This document shows, in pieces, positions 7,388 through 15,401 of a DNA stretch of 26,845 bases (position 1 is its first letter; every line of letters begins with the position of its first letter). The position numbers and the translations under genes were made by a program. A model generated the notes under the pieces. It was not told where the DNA came from. It did not search any database and worked only from the letters and a program-made list of their open reading frames with translations. The stretch spans positions 1 to 26,845 of the forward strand of contig URST01000018.1 of the NCBI GenBank assembly GCA_900550585.1, given 5' to 3'. The DNA is from an uncultured Eubacteriales bacterium. Its GTDB lineage: Bacteria; Bacillota; Clostridia; Oscillospirales; Oscillospiraceae.

Positions 7388-8689
7388 TTACCGGCACGGC
7401 GTGATGCGTCGGACGATTTTTTCCACCTCGTCGTAGACGCGGCGGATATCTATGGTGGGGAAGCGGCCGTTCTCATAGAGGATGCGGCCCCGCACCATGG
7501 TCAGGCGGACCATGGCGCCGCTGGCGGCGTAGACCAGATCGCTTTCCGGTGACAGGCCCGGATGCAGCGCGGGAACGGTCCGGTCCAGTGCGATCAGATC
7601 CGCGTCCATGCCGGGGCGGAGCATTCCGGCCTCACCGCCGCGGCCCTGGGAGGCCAGACCGCCCTGCGTGGCCATCTCCAGCACCTGACGGGCCGGCAGC
7701 AGGCAGGGGTCGCTGTTCAGCATCTTCTGCACCAGAGCGGTGGTTTTCATCGTCTCGAACGGGTCTGCCGAGTTGTTGGAGCACACGCCGTCCGTCCCCA
7801 GCGCCACGGGGATGCCCTTTTCCAGGTAGGGGCGGAGGTTGGCGAAGCCGCAGCAGCACTTGTAATTGCTGGCGGGATCGTGGACGATCACGGCTCCGTG
7901 GTCCTTCAGGATATGCTGGTCCGTTTCGTCCAGCCAGATGCCGTGTACGGCGGCGACGCGGTTGCGGAAGACCCCGGCCTTTTCCAGCAGCCGGACCGGC
8001 GTATCGCCGTAGCGTGTCCGGCACGTCTCCAGTTCACTTTGCGTTTCCGCCAGATGGATATGGATGCCGATGCCGTGTTCCGCCGCCATATCACCGATAT
8101 AGCGCCACAGCGCGGGCGGCGTCTGCCAGCAGCTCTGGATGCTGGTGTCGCAGCGGATACGGCCATGGTCATAGCCGTTCCATTGGCTGATGGTGCGCAG
8201 GGATTCCTGCACACCGGCGTGCTGCGCCGGTACGAAAGGCTCCTCTGCGGTGATGCTCTCGCAGATGTTGGCCTTGATCCCGGTGTCCGCCGCGGCGCGG
8301 AGCAGCGCTCCGGAGGCGCGGTACATGTCGCTGACGCAGGTGGTGCCGGCGGCCAGCAGCTCCGCAATGCCCAGCATGGCGCCCCAGTAGAAGTCGTCCC
8401 TTGTCAGGGAGGATTCCGCCGGCCAGATATACTGCTCCAGCCATTGGGAGAGGGTGCAGTCGTCCTTCAGGCCCCGTAGAAGCGTCATGGGCGTATGGGT
8501 GTGGGCGTTGACCAGCCCGGGCATCACCAGCCAGCCGCTGCCGTCAAGGACCCTGCCGCAGGGGGGCGCGGCGGCACCGACAGATTCTATCCTCCCGCCG
8601 CAGATCACGAGAGAGGTGTCCCGCAGCACCGGTGGCTGCTGCGGATCCAGCGGGACCAGCGTTGCGTGCTCGATACAGATGCGTTCCAT
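7388..8689 (-). CDS. Amidohydrolase, MTA/SAH (adenosine-type) deaminase family
   Basis: This 433-residue metal-dependent deaminase probably converts adenosine-like compounds (5'-methylthioadenosine, S-adenosylhomocysteine, adenosine) to inosine forms with release of ammonia. Metal-binding and catalytic motifs are present in order: NAHTH (H63, H65), HIHLAET, the His in AAVHGIWL, HDPASNYK and LGTDGVCSNN. I chose ATG 8689 (MERICIEH), which has GGGAGG seven bases upstream; ATG 8695 is too close to that site. It is transcribed away from the nucleoside-type cluster that starts at 8917 and shares the intergenic control region. It could convert an imported amino-purine nucleoside into a form that the hydrolases or phosphorylases can use. 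Exact substrate is uncertain within this broad family. Confidence 0.88.
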   Translation of the reverse strand: MERICIEHATLVPLDPQQPPVLRDTSLVICGGRIESVGAAAPPCGRVLDGSGWLVMPGLVNAHTHTPMTLLRGLKDDCTLSQWLEQYIWPAESSLTRDDFYWGAMLGIAELLAAGTTCVSDMYRASGALLRAAADTGIKANICESITAEEPFVPAQHAGVQESLRTISQWNGYDHGRIRCDTSIQSCWQTPPALWRYIGDMAAEHGIGIHIHLAETQSELETCRTRYGDTPVRLLEKAGVFRNRVAAVHGIWLDETDQHILKDHGAVIVHDPASNYKCCCGFANLRPYLEKGIPVALGTDGVCSNNSADPFETMKTTALVQKMLNSDPCLLPARQVLEMATQGGLASQGRGGEAGMLRPGMDADLIALDRTVPALHPGLSPESDLVYAASGAMVRLTMVRGRILYENGRFPTIDIRRVYDEVEKIVRRITPCR

Positions 8690-8711
8690 CGGCATGCCTC
8701 CCTCATTGTAA

Positions 8712-8728
8712 TTTGTTTCGCTAACAAA
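8712..8728. promoter_or_regulatory. Inverted repeat at the deaminase transcription start (candidate operator)
   Basis: TTTGTT (8712-8717) and AACAAA (8723-8728) are separated by five bases. The site lies just downstream of the deaminase -10 box, where a bound repressor would block initiation. The regulator is unknown; the LacI protein of this locus is a candidate. Confidence 0.5.
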
Positions 8729-8732
8729 ATCA

Positions 8733-8761
8733 GTTATACCAGAGATAAATTCTCCTGTCAA
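8733..8761 (-). promoter_or_regulatory. Deaminase promoter
   Basis: On the minus strand TTGACA (8756-8761) and TATAAC (8733-8738) are separated by exactly 17 bases, with TGG before the -10. This is a near-consensus sigma-70/sigma-A promoter about 45 bases upstream of the deaminase start. Confidence 0.85.
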
Positions 8762-8839
8762 CCCCTGAAAAAATTTGCCGTCAAAATTGCATAATCCTAC
8801 AAAAATGCAGGCATAAGTACATGTTGTGACAAAATAGAG

Positions 8840-8868
8840 TTGACATTGATTTCTGCCTGTGCTATGTT
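8840..8868 (+). promoter_or_regulatory. Promoter of the ABC-importer / nucleoside cluster
   Basis: TTGACA (8840-8845) and TATGTT (8863-8868) are 17 bases apart, giving a strong promoter whose start would lie near 8875, inside the adjacent inverted repeat. It is back to back with the deaminase promoter. Confidence 0.85.
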
Positions 8869-8871
8869 TTG

Positions 8872-8894
8872 GTAAACAGTTTGCTGCTGTTTAC
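8872..8894. promoter_or_regulatory. Candidate operator over the transcription start of the importer operon
   Basis: GTAAACAG (8872-8879) and CTGTTTAC (8887-8894) form a perfect inverted repeat with a seven-base spacer, starting four bases after the -10. GTAAAC/GTTTAC half-sites are typical of LacI-family operators, although here they are further apart than in the usual contiguous palindrome. This position fits repression by the LacI regulator encoded at 15499. Confidence 0.65.
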
Positions 8895-8916
8895 TAAAAA
8901 TGTTAAGGAGGATTCT

Positions 8917-10275
8917 ATGAAGAAGATCATTGCGATGCTGCTGTCCGTGCTGATGCTGGGTTCCCTGCTGGCCGGCTGCGGCGAAAAGCCTGCGCAGGAC
9001 GAGCCTTCCACTGATGAAGGCAAGAAAGAGATCACCATGTGGTTCTGGGGCACGTCCGACTATCAGAGAACTGCCATGGAGAAGTATCTGGTGGAGGGCT
9101 TCAATGCTTCCCAGGACGAGTACACCCTGTCCGTGGAGTACCGCGCATCCGTGGATAACGACATCACGGTGGCCCTCTCCGGCGGCGGCGGCCCGGACAT
9201 CATCTACGGCTCCGGCCCCGCCTTTGTGGCAGGGTATGCGGCCCAGGGGCTGCTGCTGAATCTGGACAGCTACTCCCAGCAGTATGGCTGGAAGGACCGT
9301 CTGGTGGACGCCTATTATGATCTGTGCACCACCAACGGCAGCCTGTACAGCCTGCCCGGCGCCCTCAGCGGCATCGGCGTGTTCTACAACGCCAAGCTTC
9401 TGGAGGACAACGGCTGGGCCGTGCCCACCACCTATGACGAGCTGGTCGCGGTGATGGATCAGGCCATCGCCAAGGGCCTGCACGGCGGCATCATCGGTGC
9501 CAAGGACTGGCGCTACACCAACGACTGGCCCGTGAGCATGCTCTTTGCCAGCGTGGCCGGTCCCGAGGCTGTCTACAAGTGCCTGACCGGTGAGCAGAAG
9601 TGGAACTCCCCCGAGATCACTGCGGCCACCGAGGAGCTGGTGAAGTGGTACAACGCCGGTTACTTCGGCGGTGAGGACTACTGGAACGTGGATGCCAACG
9701 AGTCCTGCCAGATGCTGCTGGACGGCGGCACACCCTTCTTCTTTGCGCCGCTCAACGGTTTCCAGTGGCTGAAGAACGTGGCCACCTCCGAGGAGCAGCT
9801 GGCGGACATCGGCTTCATGCCCATGCCCAGCAAGAACAGCGACAACCCCGCCGTGATGCTCGGCTCCGTCTGCACCTTCTCCATCAACGCCAAGAGTGAG
9901 AACCCCGACGGCGCCGCCGCGGTGATGGATTACATGATGACCGCCGATTTCGCGTCCGATATGTCCGCTGAGTGGCCCGGCTACTGGGGCCTGCCCCTGA
10001 AGGGCCTGACCAGCATGGATACCTCCGCCTTCACCGGCCTGTCCGTGCAGTACATGAAGGCGTGCGCCGACACCATCGACGCCCTGAACAGCGGCAGCTT
10101 CGGCTACATGGCCTCCGGCTGCTTCCCCGCTGTGACCTATGAGACGTGCATCGACATTGATACCGTCTGGCTGGGCAGCCAGTCCGTGTCCGACTTCCTG
10201 GATGCGATGGATGCCGCCTATGCCGAGGATGTGGCCGCGGGTTCCGTGATCCCCGTTCCCCAGCCCACGTTCTGA
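8917..10275 (+). CDS. ABC transporter substrate-binding lipoprotein, family 1 (sugar type)
   Basis: This 452-residue lipoprotein captures the ligand outside the cell for the two permeases downstream. The signal peptide ends in the lipobox LLAGC (lipidated Cys about residue 21) and is followed by an acidic linker. The mature part opens with the family-1 pattern ITMWFWGTSD and contains GGGGPDIIYGSGP, as in MalE-like proteins. The start at 8917 has AAGGAGG seven bases upstream; an earlier in-frame TTG lies in the operator. Family-1 binding proteins usually take oligosaccharides or glycosides, whereas the downstream enzymes act on nucleosides. So the ligand may be a nucleoside or N-glycoside; this is inference. 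Many Trp and Tyr residues could stack against a sugar or base. Confidence 0.9.
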   Translation: MKKIIAMLLSVLMLGSLLAGCGEKPAQDEPSTDEGKKEITMWFWGTSDYQRTAMEKYLVEGFNASQDEYTLSVEYRASVDNDITVALSGGGGPDIIYGSGPAFVAGYAAQGLLLNLDSYSQQYGWKDRLVDAYYDLCTTNGSLYSLPGALSGIGVFYNAKLLEDNGWAVPTTYDELVAVMDQAIAKGLHGGIIGAKDWRYTNDWPVSMLFASVAGPEAVYKCLTGEQKWNSPEITAATEELVKWYNAGYFGGEDYWNVDANESCQMLLDGGTPFFFAPLNGFQWLKNVATSEEQLADIGFMPMPSKNSDNPAVMLGSVCTFSINAKSENPDGAAAVMDYMMTADFASDMSAEWPGYWGLPLKGLTSMDTSAFTGLSVQYMKACADTIDALNSGSFGYMASGCFPAVTYETCIDIDTVWLGSQSVSDFLDAMDAAYAEDVAAGSVIPVPQPTF

Positions 10276-10290
10276 TCTGCACCTCTGACA

Positions 10291-10335
10291 GTGCGGGGCG
10301 GCCATACAGCCACAGGCCGTATGGCCGCCCCGCAC
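10291..10335 (+). other. Long intercistronic hairpin between binding protein and permease genes
   Basis: A perfect 17-base inverted repeat (10291-10307 with 10319-10335) encloses an 11-base loop and has no T-run after it. It lies 15 bases after the binding-protein stop. Such hairpins between malE-like and malF-like genes commonly stabilise the upstream message and lower expression of the membrane components. Confidence 0.8.
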
Positions 10336-10368
10336 CCTATTTCGACTGCCACTTTCAAGGAGGACATC

Positions 10369-11247
10369 ATGCTGAAGACTGTCCGAAAAAAAGCGTATCT
10401 GATCCTGCTCCTGCCGGCGCTGCTCATCAGCATCAGCGTCGTGCTGATCCCGGGCATCCAGACGATCTACGCCTCTTTTACCGATTGGAACGGTTTTGCC
10501 GCGGAAAAGCATTTTCTGGGGCCGCAAAACTACATCAAACTTTTTCACAACGAATATTTCCGGATCGCCATCAAGAACAACATCATCTGGATGGCCCTGT
10601 TCCTGACGGTGCCGGTTGTGGTCGGCATGGGCATGGCGCTGCTTCTGCTGCAGCGCAAGCGCAGCCGGAATATCCTGCAGATGATCTTCCTGATCCCCTA
10701 TGTGCTGGCCCCTGTGGTCACAGCCATGATCTTCAAGAATATCATTTACAGTCCCACCTCGGGCTTTATCCATTTCCTCAATGAGCTGAACATCGGATTG
10801 AAGCTCTCCAATCCCCTGACGAACCGGCAGTTCGGCATCATAGCCGTGGCCGCCGTGGATATGTGGCATTTCTGGAGCTATCTGATGATCATCTATCTGG
10901 CGGCGCTGCGGCAGACGCCCCAGGAGCAGCTGGAGGCGGCGCGGCTGGACGGCGCCAATTTCCGCCAGCTCTTTTTCAATGTGTATCTGCCCAACATCCG
11001 CCCCACCGTACACCTGCTGTCCATCATGATCGTGATCTTCTCCTTCCTGGCCTTCGATTACGTGAATCTGCTGACGCAGGGCGGCCCGGCCCATTACACG
11101 GAGGTGCTGGCCACGCTGGCCTACACCAGCGCCTTCTCTGAACGGCGGCTGGGCATGGCCTCCGCCATCTCCGTGACCATGAGCATATTCGGACTCATCG
11201 CCTCCGTGATCTATACGAGGCTGACCATGAAAGAGGAGCGTGATTGA
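10369..11247 (+). CDS. ABC transporter permease, CUT1 (MalF/UgpA type)
   Basis: This 292-residue membrane protein has about six transmembrane segments, starting with KKAYLILLLPALLISISVVL. It forms the import channel with the next gene product. The EAA loop that contacts the ATPase reads EAARLDGANFRQLFFN (about residues 187-202). TDWNGF and LGPQNYIKLF near the N-terminus are typical of the sugar-type MalF group. The start at 10369 has AAGGAGG six bases upstream; the frame is open further upstream through the hairpin, which is not used as coding sequence. Ligand specificity cannot be read from this subunit. Confidence 0.93.
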   Translation: MLKTVRKKAYLILLLPALLISISVVLIPGIQTIYASFTDWNGFAAEKHFLGPQNYIKLFHNEYFRIAIKNNIIWMALFLTVPVVVGMGMALLLLQRKRSRNILQMIFLIPYVLAPVVTAMIFKNIIYSPTSGFIHFLNELNIGLKLSNPLTNRQFGIIAVAAVDMWHFWSYLMIIYLAALRQTPQEQLEAARLDGANFRQLFFNVYLPNIRPTVHLLSIMIVIFSFLAFDYVNLLTQGGPAHYTEVLATLAYTSAFSERRLGMASAISVTMSIFGLIASVIYTRLTMKEERD

Positions 11248-11249
11248 CG

Positions 11250-12080
11250 ATGAAACAGAAAAAGAGTTCCCAGATCCTGCAATGGGTCCTGATCGGGATC
11301 ATGATCGTGATCGCGCTGCTGCCGCTGTATCTGGTGGTCATCAATGCGTTCAAGAGCCACGGCGACATCGTCCGCAACCCGCTGGCGTTCCCCACGGAGC
11401 TGTATTGGCAGAACTTCGTGAAGGCGTGGAAGACCGGCAATTTCGGCAGAGGGTTCCTCAACAGCCTGCGGCTGGTGACGGTGACTGCCGTGATCGTGCT
11501 GATCGCCTCCTCGCTGGCCGGTTATGTGCTGGGGACCAAGCGATTCCGGGGCATGAAGGTCATCCATGTCTATTTCCTGCTGGCCATGACCATCCCGGTG
11601 CAGCTGTTTCTGTTCCCGCTGTACGGGACCCTTTCCAAGCTGGGTCTGATCGGCAACGTCTACGCCGTGTGCTTTATCATCGCGGCGGTGAATATGCCGC
11701 TGGCCGTCATGCTGATGCGTACCTTCTTCATGAAGGTGCCCATTCAGCTGGAGGAGGCCGCCCGCATTGACGGCGCCAATACCTGGCAGATGCTGACCCG
11801 TGTGGTGCTGCCCATGGTGCGGCCCGGCTTTATCACGGTGGCGGTGCTCATCGTCCTGAATGCGTGGAACGAGTATCTGATCTCCTCCACGTTCCTGCAG
11901 GGGGAGAAGAACTTTACCGTCACGCTGGACTATCTCTCCCTCAACGGTGCGTCCGTTACCTTCGACCAGGGCATGAAGATGGCCGGCGCGCTGATGATCA
12001 TTTTGCCCATCCTGGTGTTTTTCCTGTCTTTGCAGCGGTACTTTGTGGACGGCCTGACCAACGGCGCCGTCAAAGAATAA
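11250..12080 (+). CDS. ABC transporter permease, CUT1 (MalG/UgpE type)
   Basis: This 276-residue partner permease has about six membrane segments and the EAA loop LEEAARIDGANTWQMLTR (about residues 167-184). The first segment is followed by INAFKSHGDI, and ALMIILPILVFFLSLQRYFVDGLTNGAVKE closes the protein, with the MalG-type QRYFVDGLT tail. It begins two bases after the previous stop, implying translational coupling; an in-frame TTG at 11244 overlapping that stop is a less likely start. No ATP-binding subunit follows, so a shared MsmK/UgpC-type ATPase encoded elsewhere must energise transport. Confidence 0.93.
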   Translation: MKQKKSSQILQWVLIGIMIVIALLPLYLVVINAFKSHGDIVRNPLAFPTELYWQNFVKAWKTGNFGRGFLNSLRLVTVTAVIVLIASSLAGYVLGTKRFRGMKVIHVYFLLAMTIPVQLFLFPLYGTLSKLGLIGNVYAVCFIIAAVNMPLAVMLMRTFFMKVPIQLEEAARIDGANTWQMLTRVVLPMVRPGFITVAVLIVLNAWNEYLISSTFLQGEKNFTVTLDYLSLNGASVTFDQGMKMAGALMIILPILVFFLSLQRYFVDGLTNGAVKE

Positions 12081-12097
12081 CGGAAGGAAGGTATCCG

Positions 12098-13243
12098 ATG
12101 ATGAATGAGGTGCTGAATAACCCCATGCGGGAGAATGCGTGGGACGTGCCGGCGCTGGTGCGCAGCCAGTGCGCGGAGATCGAGCGCAATGGCCGTATGG
12201 TCCTGACGACGCCGGAGATCTGGCAGCTGCGGCGGATCATCGTCATAGGCTGCGGCGATTCCTACGCGGCGGGACTGTCCATGAAGCCTGCGATGGAACG
12301 GCTCACCGGCCTTCCTGTGGAGGTGATGCCCGCCATGCAGCTGGCCCGCTATGCCGCGCCCGACACCTTCGGCAAGCCAGGCAGTACGCTGGTGATGGCG
12401 GTGAGCAATTCCGGCGCGGTGGCGCGGGTGGCGGAGGCCGTACAGCGCGCCCGCCATTACGGCTGCCTGACGCTGGCGATCACCGCGAAGCCGGAGTCCG
12501 CGCTGGCAAAGGCGGCGGAGAAGCGCATTCCCATTTCCATTCCCGCGTTTCCCGCCGGCTCCGGCAACGGCGTGCGCAGCTATGCCGTCTCCATGCTGTC
12601 GCTGCTGCTGACGGCCATCCGGATCGGCGAGGTCCTGGGCCGGTATATGATGACGGATTCCGAGGCGTACCGCAAGGCTGTCTGCGGCTATGCCGACGCC
12701 ATGGCGGAGGCGCTGACCCGGCTGGACCGGCAGATGTGGGAGCTGGCGCAGGCCAATACCAGCCGCGAGCTGTTCGACTTTGTGGGCTCCGGCGGCAGCA
12801 ACGGTACGGCGTGGTTCAGCCAGGCCAAGATCATCGAGGCCACCGGCGACTACGCCGCCTGGAGCGACATGGAATCGTGGATGCATCTGAACTGCTTCTT
12901 CCGTGCGCTGGACAGGAAGTTCACCGCCGTGTGGGCCGAAGAAAACGGGCCGGACCGCAGCCGCGCCGAGGAGACCATCTCCGCCATCGCGGCCATGCGG
13001 GGCACGGTGGTGGTCATCACCGACGGGCCGGCATTTCCGGTGCCGGACGGCGCGGTGTCCGTGGTGCTGCCTGCGGCGGCCTATGACTGGCTGAGCCCGC
13101 TGCTGAACTACCTGCCCATGGCGCTGTTCGCAGGCTATCTGTGCGAGCTGAAGCACGAGTCCTACGGGCGCGGCGGCCGGGACGACTGGGCGGTGACCGC
13201 CACAACGAAGCTGCTGACAGACAGCAGGATCGAAATTCTGTGA
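12098..13243 (+). CDS. Tandem SIS-domain (phosphosugar-binding) protein
   Basis: This 381-residue protein has two SIS folds like GlmS isomerase, AgaS and the deglycase FrlB, which bind phosphosugars and catalyse isomerisation or loss of an amine. The first domain shows IIVIGCGDSYAAG and AVSNSGAV at about residues 47-115; the second begins with FVGSGGSNGTAWFSQAKIIEAT. In many relatives a Glu-Phe-x-His-Gly-Pro element follows, but here it reads DMESWMHLNCFF, so a key active-site element is changed. The start follows AAGGAAGG. It is 17 bases after the permease gene. With a PfkB kinase in the same locus it recalls kinase/deglycase pairs of Amadori-product pathways, so it may act on a phosphorylated glycoside or sugar. 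Exact reaction unknown. Confidence 0.85.
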   Translation: MMNEVLNNPMRENAWDVPALVRSQCAEIERNGRMVLTTPEIWQLRRIIVIGCGDSYAAGLSMKPAMERLTGLPVEVMPAMQLARYAAPDTFGKPGSTLVMAVSNSGAVARVAEAVQRARHYGCLTLAITAKPESALAKAAEKRIPISIPAFPAGSGNGVRSYAVSMLSLLLTAIRIGEVLGRYMMTDSEAYRKAVCGYADAMAEALTRLDRQMWELAQANTSRELFDFVGSGGSNGTAWFSQAKIIEATGDYAAWSDMESWMHLNCFFRALDRKFTAVWAEENGPDRSRAEETISAIAAMRGTVVVITDGPAFPVPDGAVSVVLPAAAYDWLSPLLNYLPMALFAGYLCELKHESYGRGGRDDWAVTATTKLLTDSRIEIL

Positions 13244-13252
13244 GGTGATAGT

Positions 13253-13666
13253 ATGGTACGGGAACTGACTTTTGAGACGCAGAAGAACGATGTGCTCTCC
13301 CTGACGGAGCAGATCGAGGCCGTTGTGGCGGAAAGCGGCGTGCAGGAGGGCCTGTGCGTGATCCACAGCCCCCACACCACTGCCGGCATCACCATTACCT
13401 CCAAGTGGGACGAGACAGGCTGGGCGGACATCAAGAGCGAGATGCGGCGGATCGTCCCCACCCGCGTGGACTTTGCCCACCAGTTCGACACGCCGGAGGA
13501 TGCGGCGGGCCACATCAAATCCCTGCTGGTGGGCTGCGGGATGACGCTGATCGTCTCCGGCGGCAAGCTGCTGCTGGGCAGCTCGCAGGGCATCTTTTTC
13601 CTGGAATTTGACGGCCCCCGCAAGCGCAAGTGCGTGGTGAAGATCGTGGCAGACGCCAAGGAGTGA
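13253..13666 (+). CDS. YjbQ (UPF0047) family protein
   Basis: This 137-residue protein is a complete YjbQ-family member. Conserved family elements are CVIHSPHTTAGITI, a later acidic-His stretch EDAAGHIKSLLVG, and the C-terminal QGIFFLEFDGPRKRK. The family forms a compact beta-barrel trimer and binds metal through conserved His residues. It is often labelled secondary thiamine-phosphate synthase on genetic evidence in E. coli, but its natural reaction is not settled. It starts ten bases after the SIS gene (TGAGGTGATAGT before ATG) and is followed by a nucleoside hydrolase. The position suggests it acts on a phosphorylated or glycosidic intermediate of this pathway; this is a guess. Confidence 0.88.
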   Translation: MVRELTFETQKNDVLSLTEQIEAVVAESGVQEGLCVIHSPHTTAGITITSKWDETGWADIKSEMRRIVPTRVDFAHQFDTPEDAAGHIKSLLVGCGMTLIVSGGKLLLGSSQGIFFLEFDGPRKRKCVVKIVADAKE

Positions 13667-13673
13667 AAGACAT

Positions 13674-14663
13674 ATGAGCGAAAGAAAGAAGATCATTCTC
13701 AACTGCGACCCGGGAACGGATGATTCCCTTTGCATTATCATGGGCCTGATGAGCCCGAAGGTGGAGCTGCTGGCCGTGACCGCGGAGAGCGGGAACTTTA
13801 CCAGCGACAAGAGCAGCGAGCACGCCCTGCAGATCATGGACCTGATGGACCGCCATGACGTGCCGGTGGCACGGGGCATGCTGCATCCGCTGGTGCGCAA
13901 GCACCCCTCCGACCCCTATTCCCACGGCCCCGATGGACTGGGCGGGCACTTTTTCCCTGCACCCAAGGGCAAGGTCATCGACAAGCACGCCGCTCTGGTC
14001 ATCATTGACGAGGTGATGAAGTACCCCGGTGAGGTCACCATCCTCAGCACCGCGCCCCTGACCAACGTGGCGCTGGCCTTCATGCTCAAGCCGGAGATCA
14101 TCCCCATGGTGAAGGAGATCTGGCACCTGGGAGGCTCCTACGGCGTGACGCCCTACGCCTTTTCCAACGCCACGGGCGACAACCCCATGAGCGAGTGGAA
14201 TGTCTATGTGGACCCCGAGGCGGCCGCCATCGTGTACGGCAGCGGTGCCAAGCTGACCACCATCGGACTGGATGTGGCTTTCAACCCCGAGTGGGTGACC
14301 ATCCTGCCGGAGACGCTGGAAAAGCTGGCGAAGGTCAACTCCGTACCCAGCCGCTACGCGCTGGAGATCATCGACTACATCGACAGGAACAACTCGCTGC
14401 CGGATCTGTTCAACAACGGGCCTATCGACACGGTGGCCATGTGCTCCGTGATCTGCCCCGAGATCCTGCAGACCCAGGAGATCTCGGTGCTCATCGACAC
14501 CAGCGACAACCAGCTCACCCGCGGCATGACCATATGGGACCGCCGCAACCACTTCCAGTGGGAGGATCTGGACCGCATCCGGACGGCCTGTGCCATCGAC
14601 ACCGCCATGTATAACCGGGTGTTCTTTGAGAGCATCACCGGCCTTGCCTACGACGAGGTGTGA
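13674..14663 (+). CDS. Nucleoside hydrolase 1 (inosine-uridine-preferring family)
   Basis: This 329-residue enzyme hydrolyses the N-glycosidic bond of a ribonucleoside to base and ribose. The calcium and ribose site is present: ILNCDPGTDDS (D12, D16, D17), TAPLTNVA, and SEWNVYVDPEAA. The final metal ligand is D252 in GPIDTVAM. Two departures from protozoan IU-nucleoside hydrolases are visible: the first Asp of DxDPGxDD is Asn (N10), and the His normally before the last Asp is Ile (I251). The latter normally helps protonate the leaving base, so base preference may differ. It is similar to the second hydrolase at 18382, suggesting an old duplication. Confidence 0.9.
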   Translation: MSERKKIILNCDPGTDDSLCIIMGLMSPKVELLAVTAESGNFTSDKSSEHALQIMDLMDRHDVPVARGMLHPLVRKHPSDPYSHGPDGLGGHFFPAPKGKVIDKHAALVIIDEVMKYPGEVTILSTAPLTNVALAFMLKPEIIPMVKEIWHLGGSYGVTPYAFSNATGDNPMSEWNVYVDPEAAAIVYGSGAKLTTIGLDVAFNPEWVTILPETLEKLAKVNSVPSRYALEIIDYIDRNNSLPDLFNNGPIDTVAMCSVICPEILQTQEISVLIDTSDNQLTRGMTIWDRRNHFQWEDLDRIRTACAIDTAMYNRVFFESITGLAYDEV

Positions 14664-14665
14664 GC

Positions 14666-15370
14666 ATGCCGACCATTCACAACCAGGCGCCGGCGGGGAG
14701 CATCGCCCCCACGGTGCTGATGCCGGGCGACCCGCTGCGGGCGGACTATATCGCCCACCGCTATCTGAAGGACGCCGTACTGCTCAGCCGGGTGCGGGGC
14801 ATTCCGGTGTACACCGGCCTTTTCCGGGGCGTGAAGGTCTCCGTGATGGCCAGCGGCATGGGAGCAGGCTCCATGGGCATCTACTCCCACGAGCTGTTCC
14901 ACGACTACGACGTGCAGCGCATCCTGCGGGTGGGCACGGCGGGCGGACTCAGCCCCCGGCTGCAGCTGCGGGATCTGGTGCTGGCGCTGTCGTGCAGCAC
15001 CGATTCCGGCTTCGCGTCGCAGTTTGAGCTGCCCGGACAGTACGCGCCCTGCGGCTCCTTCCCGCTGGCGCAGGCCGCTGCGCGGACCGCAGAGGACATG
15101 AGCCTGCGGGTGCAGGCGGGGATGCTCTTTTCCGGTGCGGCCTTCCACTATCGGGACGATTACCTGCGGCGCTGGGCCGATGCAGGAGCGCTGGCGGTGG
15201 AGATGGAGACGGCGGCGCTCTATATGAACGCGGCCAGCGCCGGGCGGGAGGCTCTGACGCTGTGTACCGTGACGGATATGGTATTCAGCGGGGAGCACTG
15301 CAGCCCCGAGGAGCGTCAGACATCGCTGGACGATATGCTGCTGCTGGCCCTGCGGGTAGCGGTGGAGTGA
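14666..15370 (+). CDS. deoD: Purine-nucleoside phosphorylase, DeoD type
   Basis: This 234-residue enzyme splits purine (deoxy)nucleosides with phosphate to base and (deoxy)ribose-1-phosphate. Compared with E. coli DeoD the functional residues are kept: His in MPTIHN, Arg in MPGDPLRADY, Arg in SRVRGI, the phosphate Arg in ILRVGTAGG, the ribose motif VEMET, the catalytic Asp in CTVTD, and Arg in EERQTSL. It starts two bases after the hydrolase stop, within the GAGGTGTGAGC ribosome site, so translation is probably coupled. It ends the first plus-strand block, before the LacI promoter. It looks fully canonical, in contrast to several other enzymes of the cluster. Confidence 0.92.
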   Translation: MPTIHNQAPAGSIAPTVLMPGDPLRADYIAHRYLKDAVLLSRVRGIPVYTGLFRGVKVSVMASGMGAGSMGIYSHELFHDYDVQRILRVGTAGGLSPRLQLRDLVLALSCSTDSGFASQFELPGQYAPCGSFPLAQAAARTAEDMSLRVQAGMLFSGAAFHYRDDYLRRWADAGALAVEMETAALYMNAASAGREALTLCTVTDMVFSGEHCSPEERQTSLDDMLLLALRVAVE

Positions 15371-15389
15371 GCCGGCGCGCCGCGATTCG

Positions 15390-15401
15390 CATTTGCAAAT
15401 G
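15390..15401. promoter_or_regulatory. Palindrome over the LacI-gene -35 (candidate autoregulatory operator)
   Basis: CATTTGCAAATG is a perfect 12-base palindrome that covers the -35 hexamer of the regulator promoter. Its place suits binding by the LacI-family protein encoded just downstream. Confidence 0.55.

Noticed and set aside
8797..11094. 765-codon minus-strand open frame opposite the binding-protein and permease genes
   Set aside because: It spans two clear plus-strand genes, their promoter and operator. The product shows no recognisable domain and is rich in His, Gly and Gln, typical of a shadow frame.
13866..13882. Sigma-54-like TGGCAC...TGCT pattern
   Set aside because: It resembles a -24/-12 promoter but lies inside the nucleoside hydrolase coding sequence, with imperfect spacing and no nearby activator gene.
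11930..13900. 656-codon minus-strand open frame opposite the SIS and YjbQ genes
   Set aside because: It crosses several real gene boundaries on the plus strand and has no ribosome site or recognisable motif.
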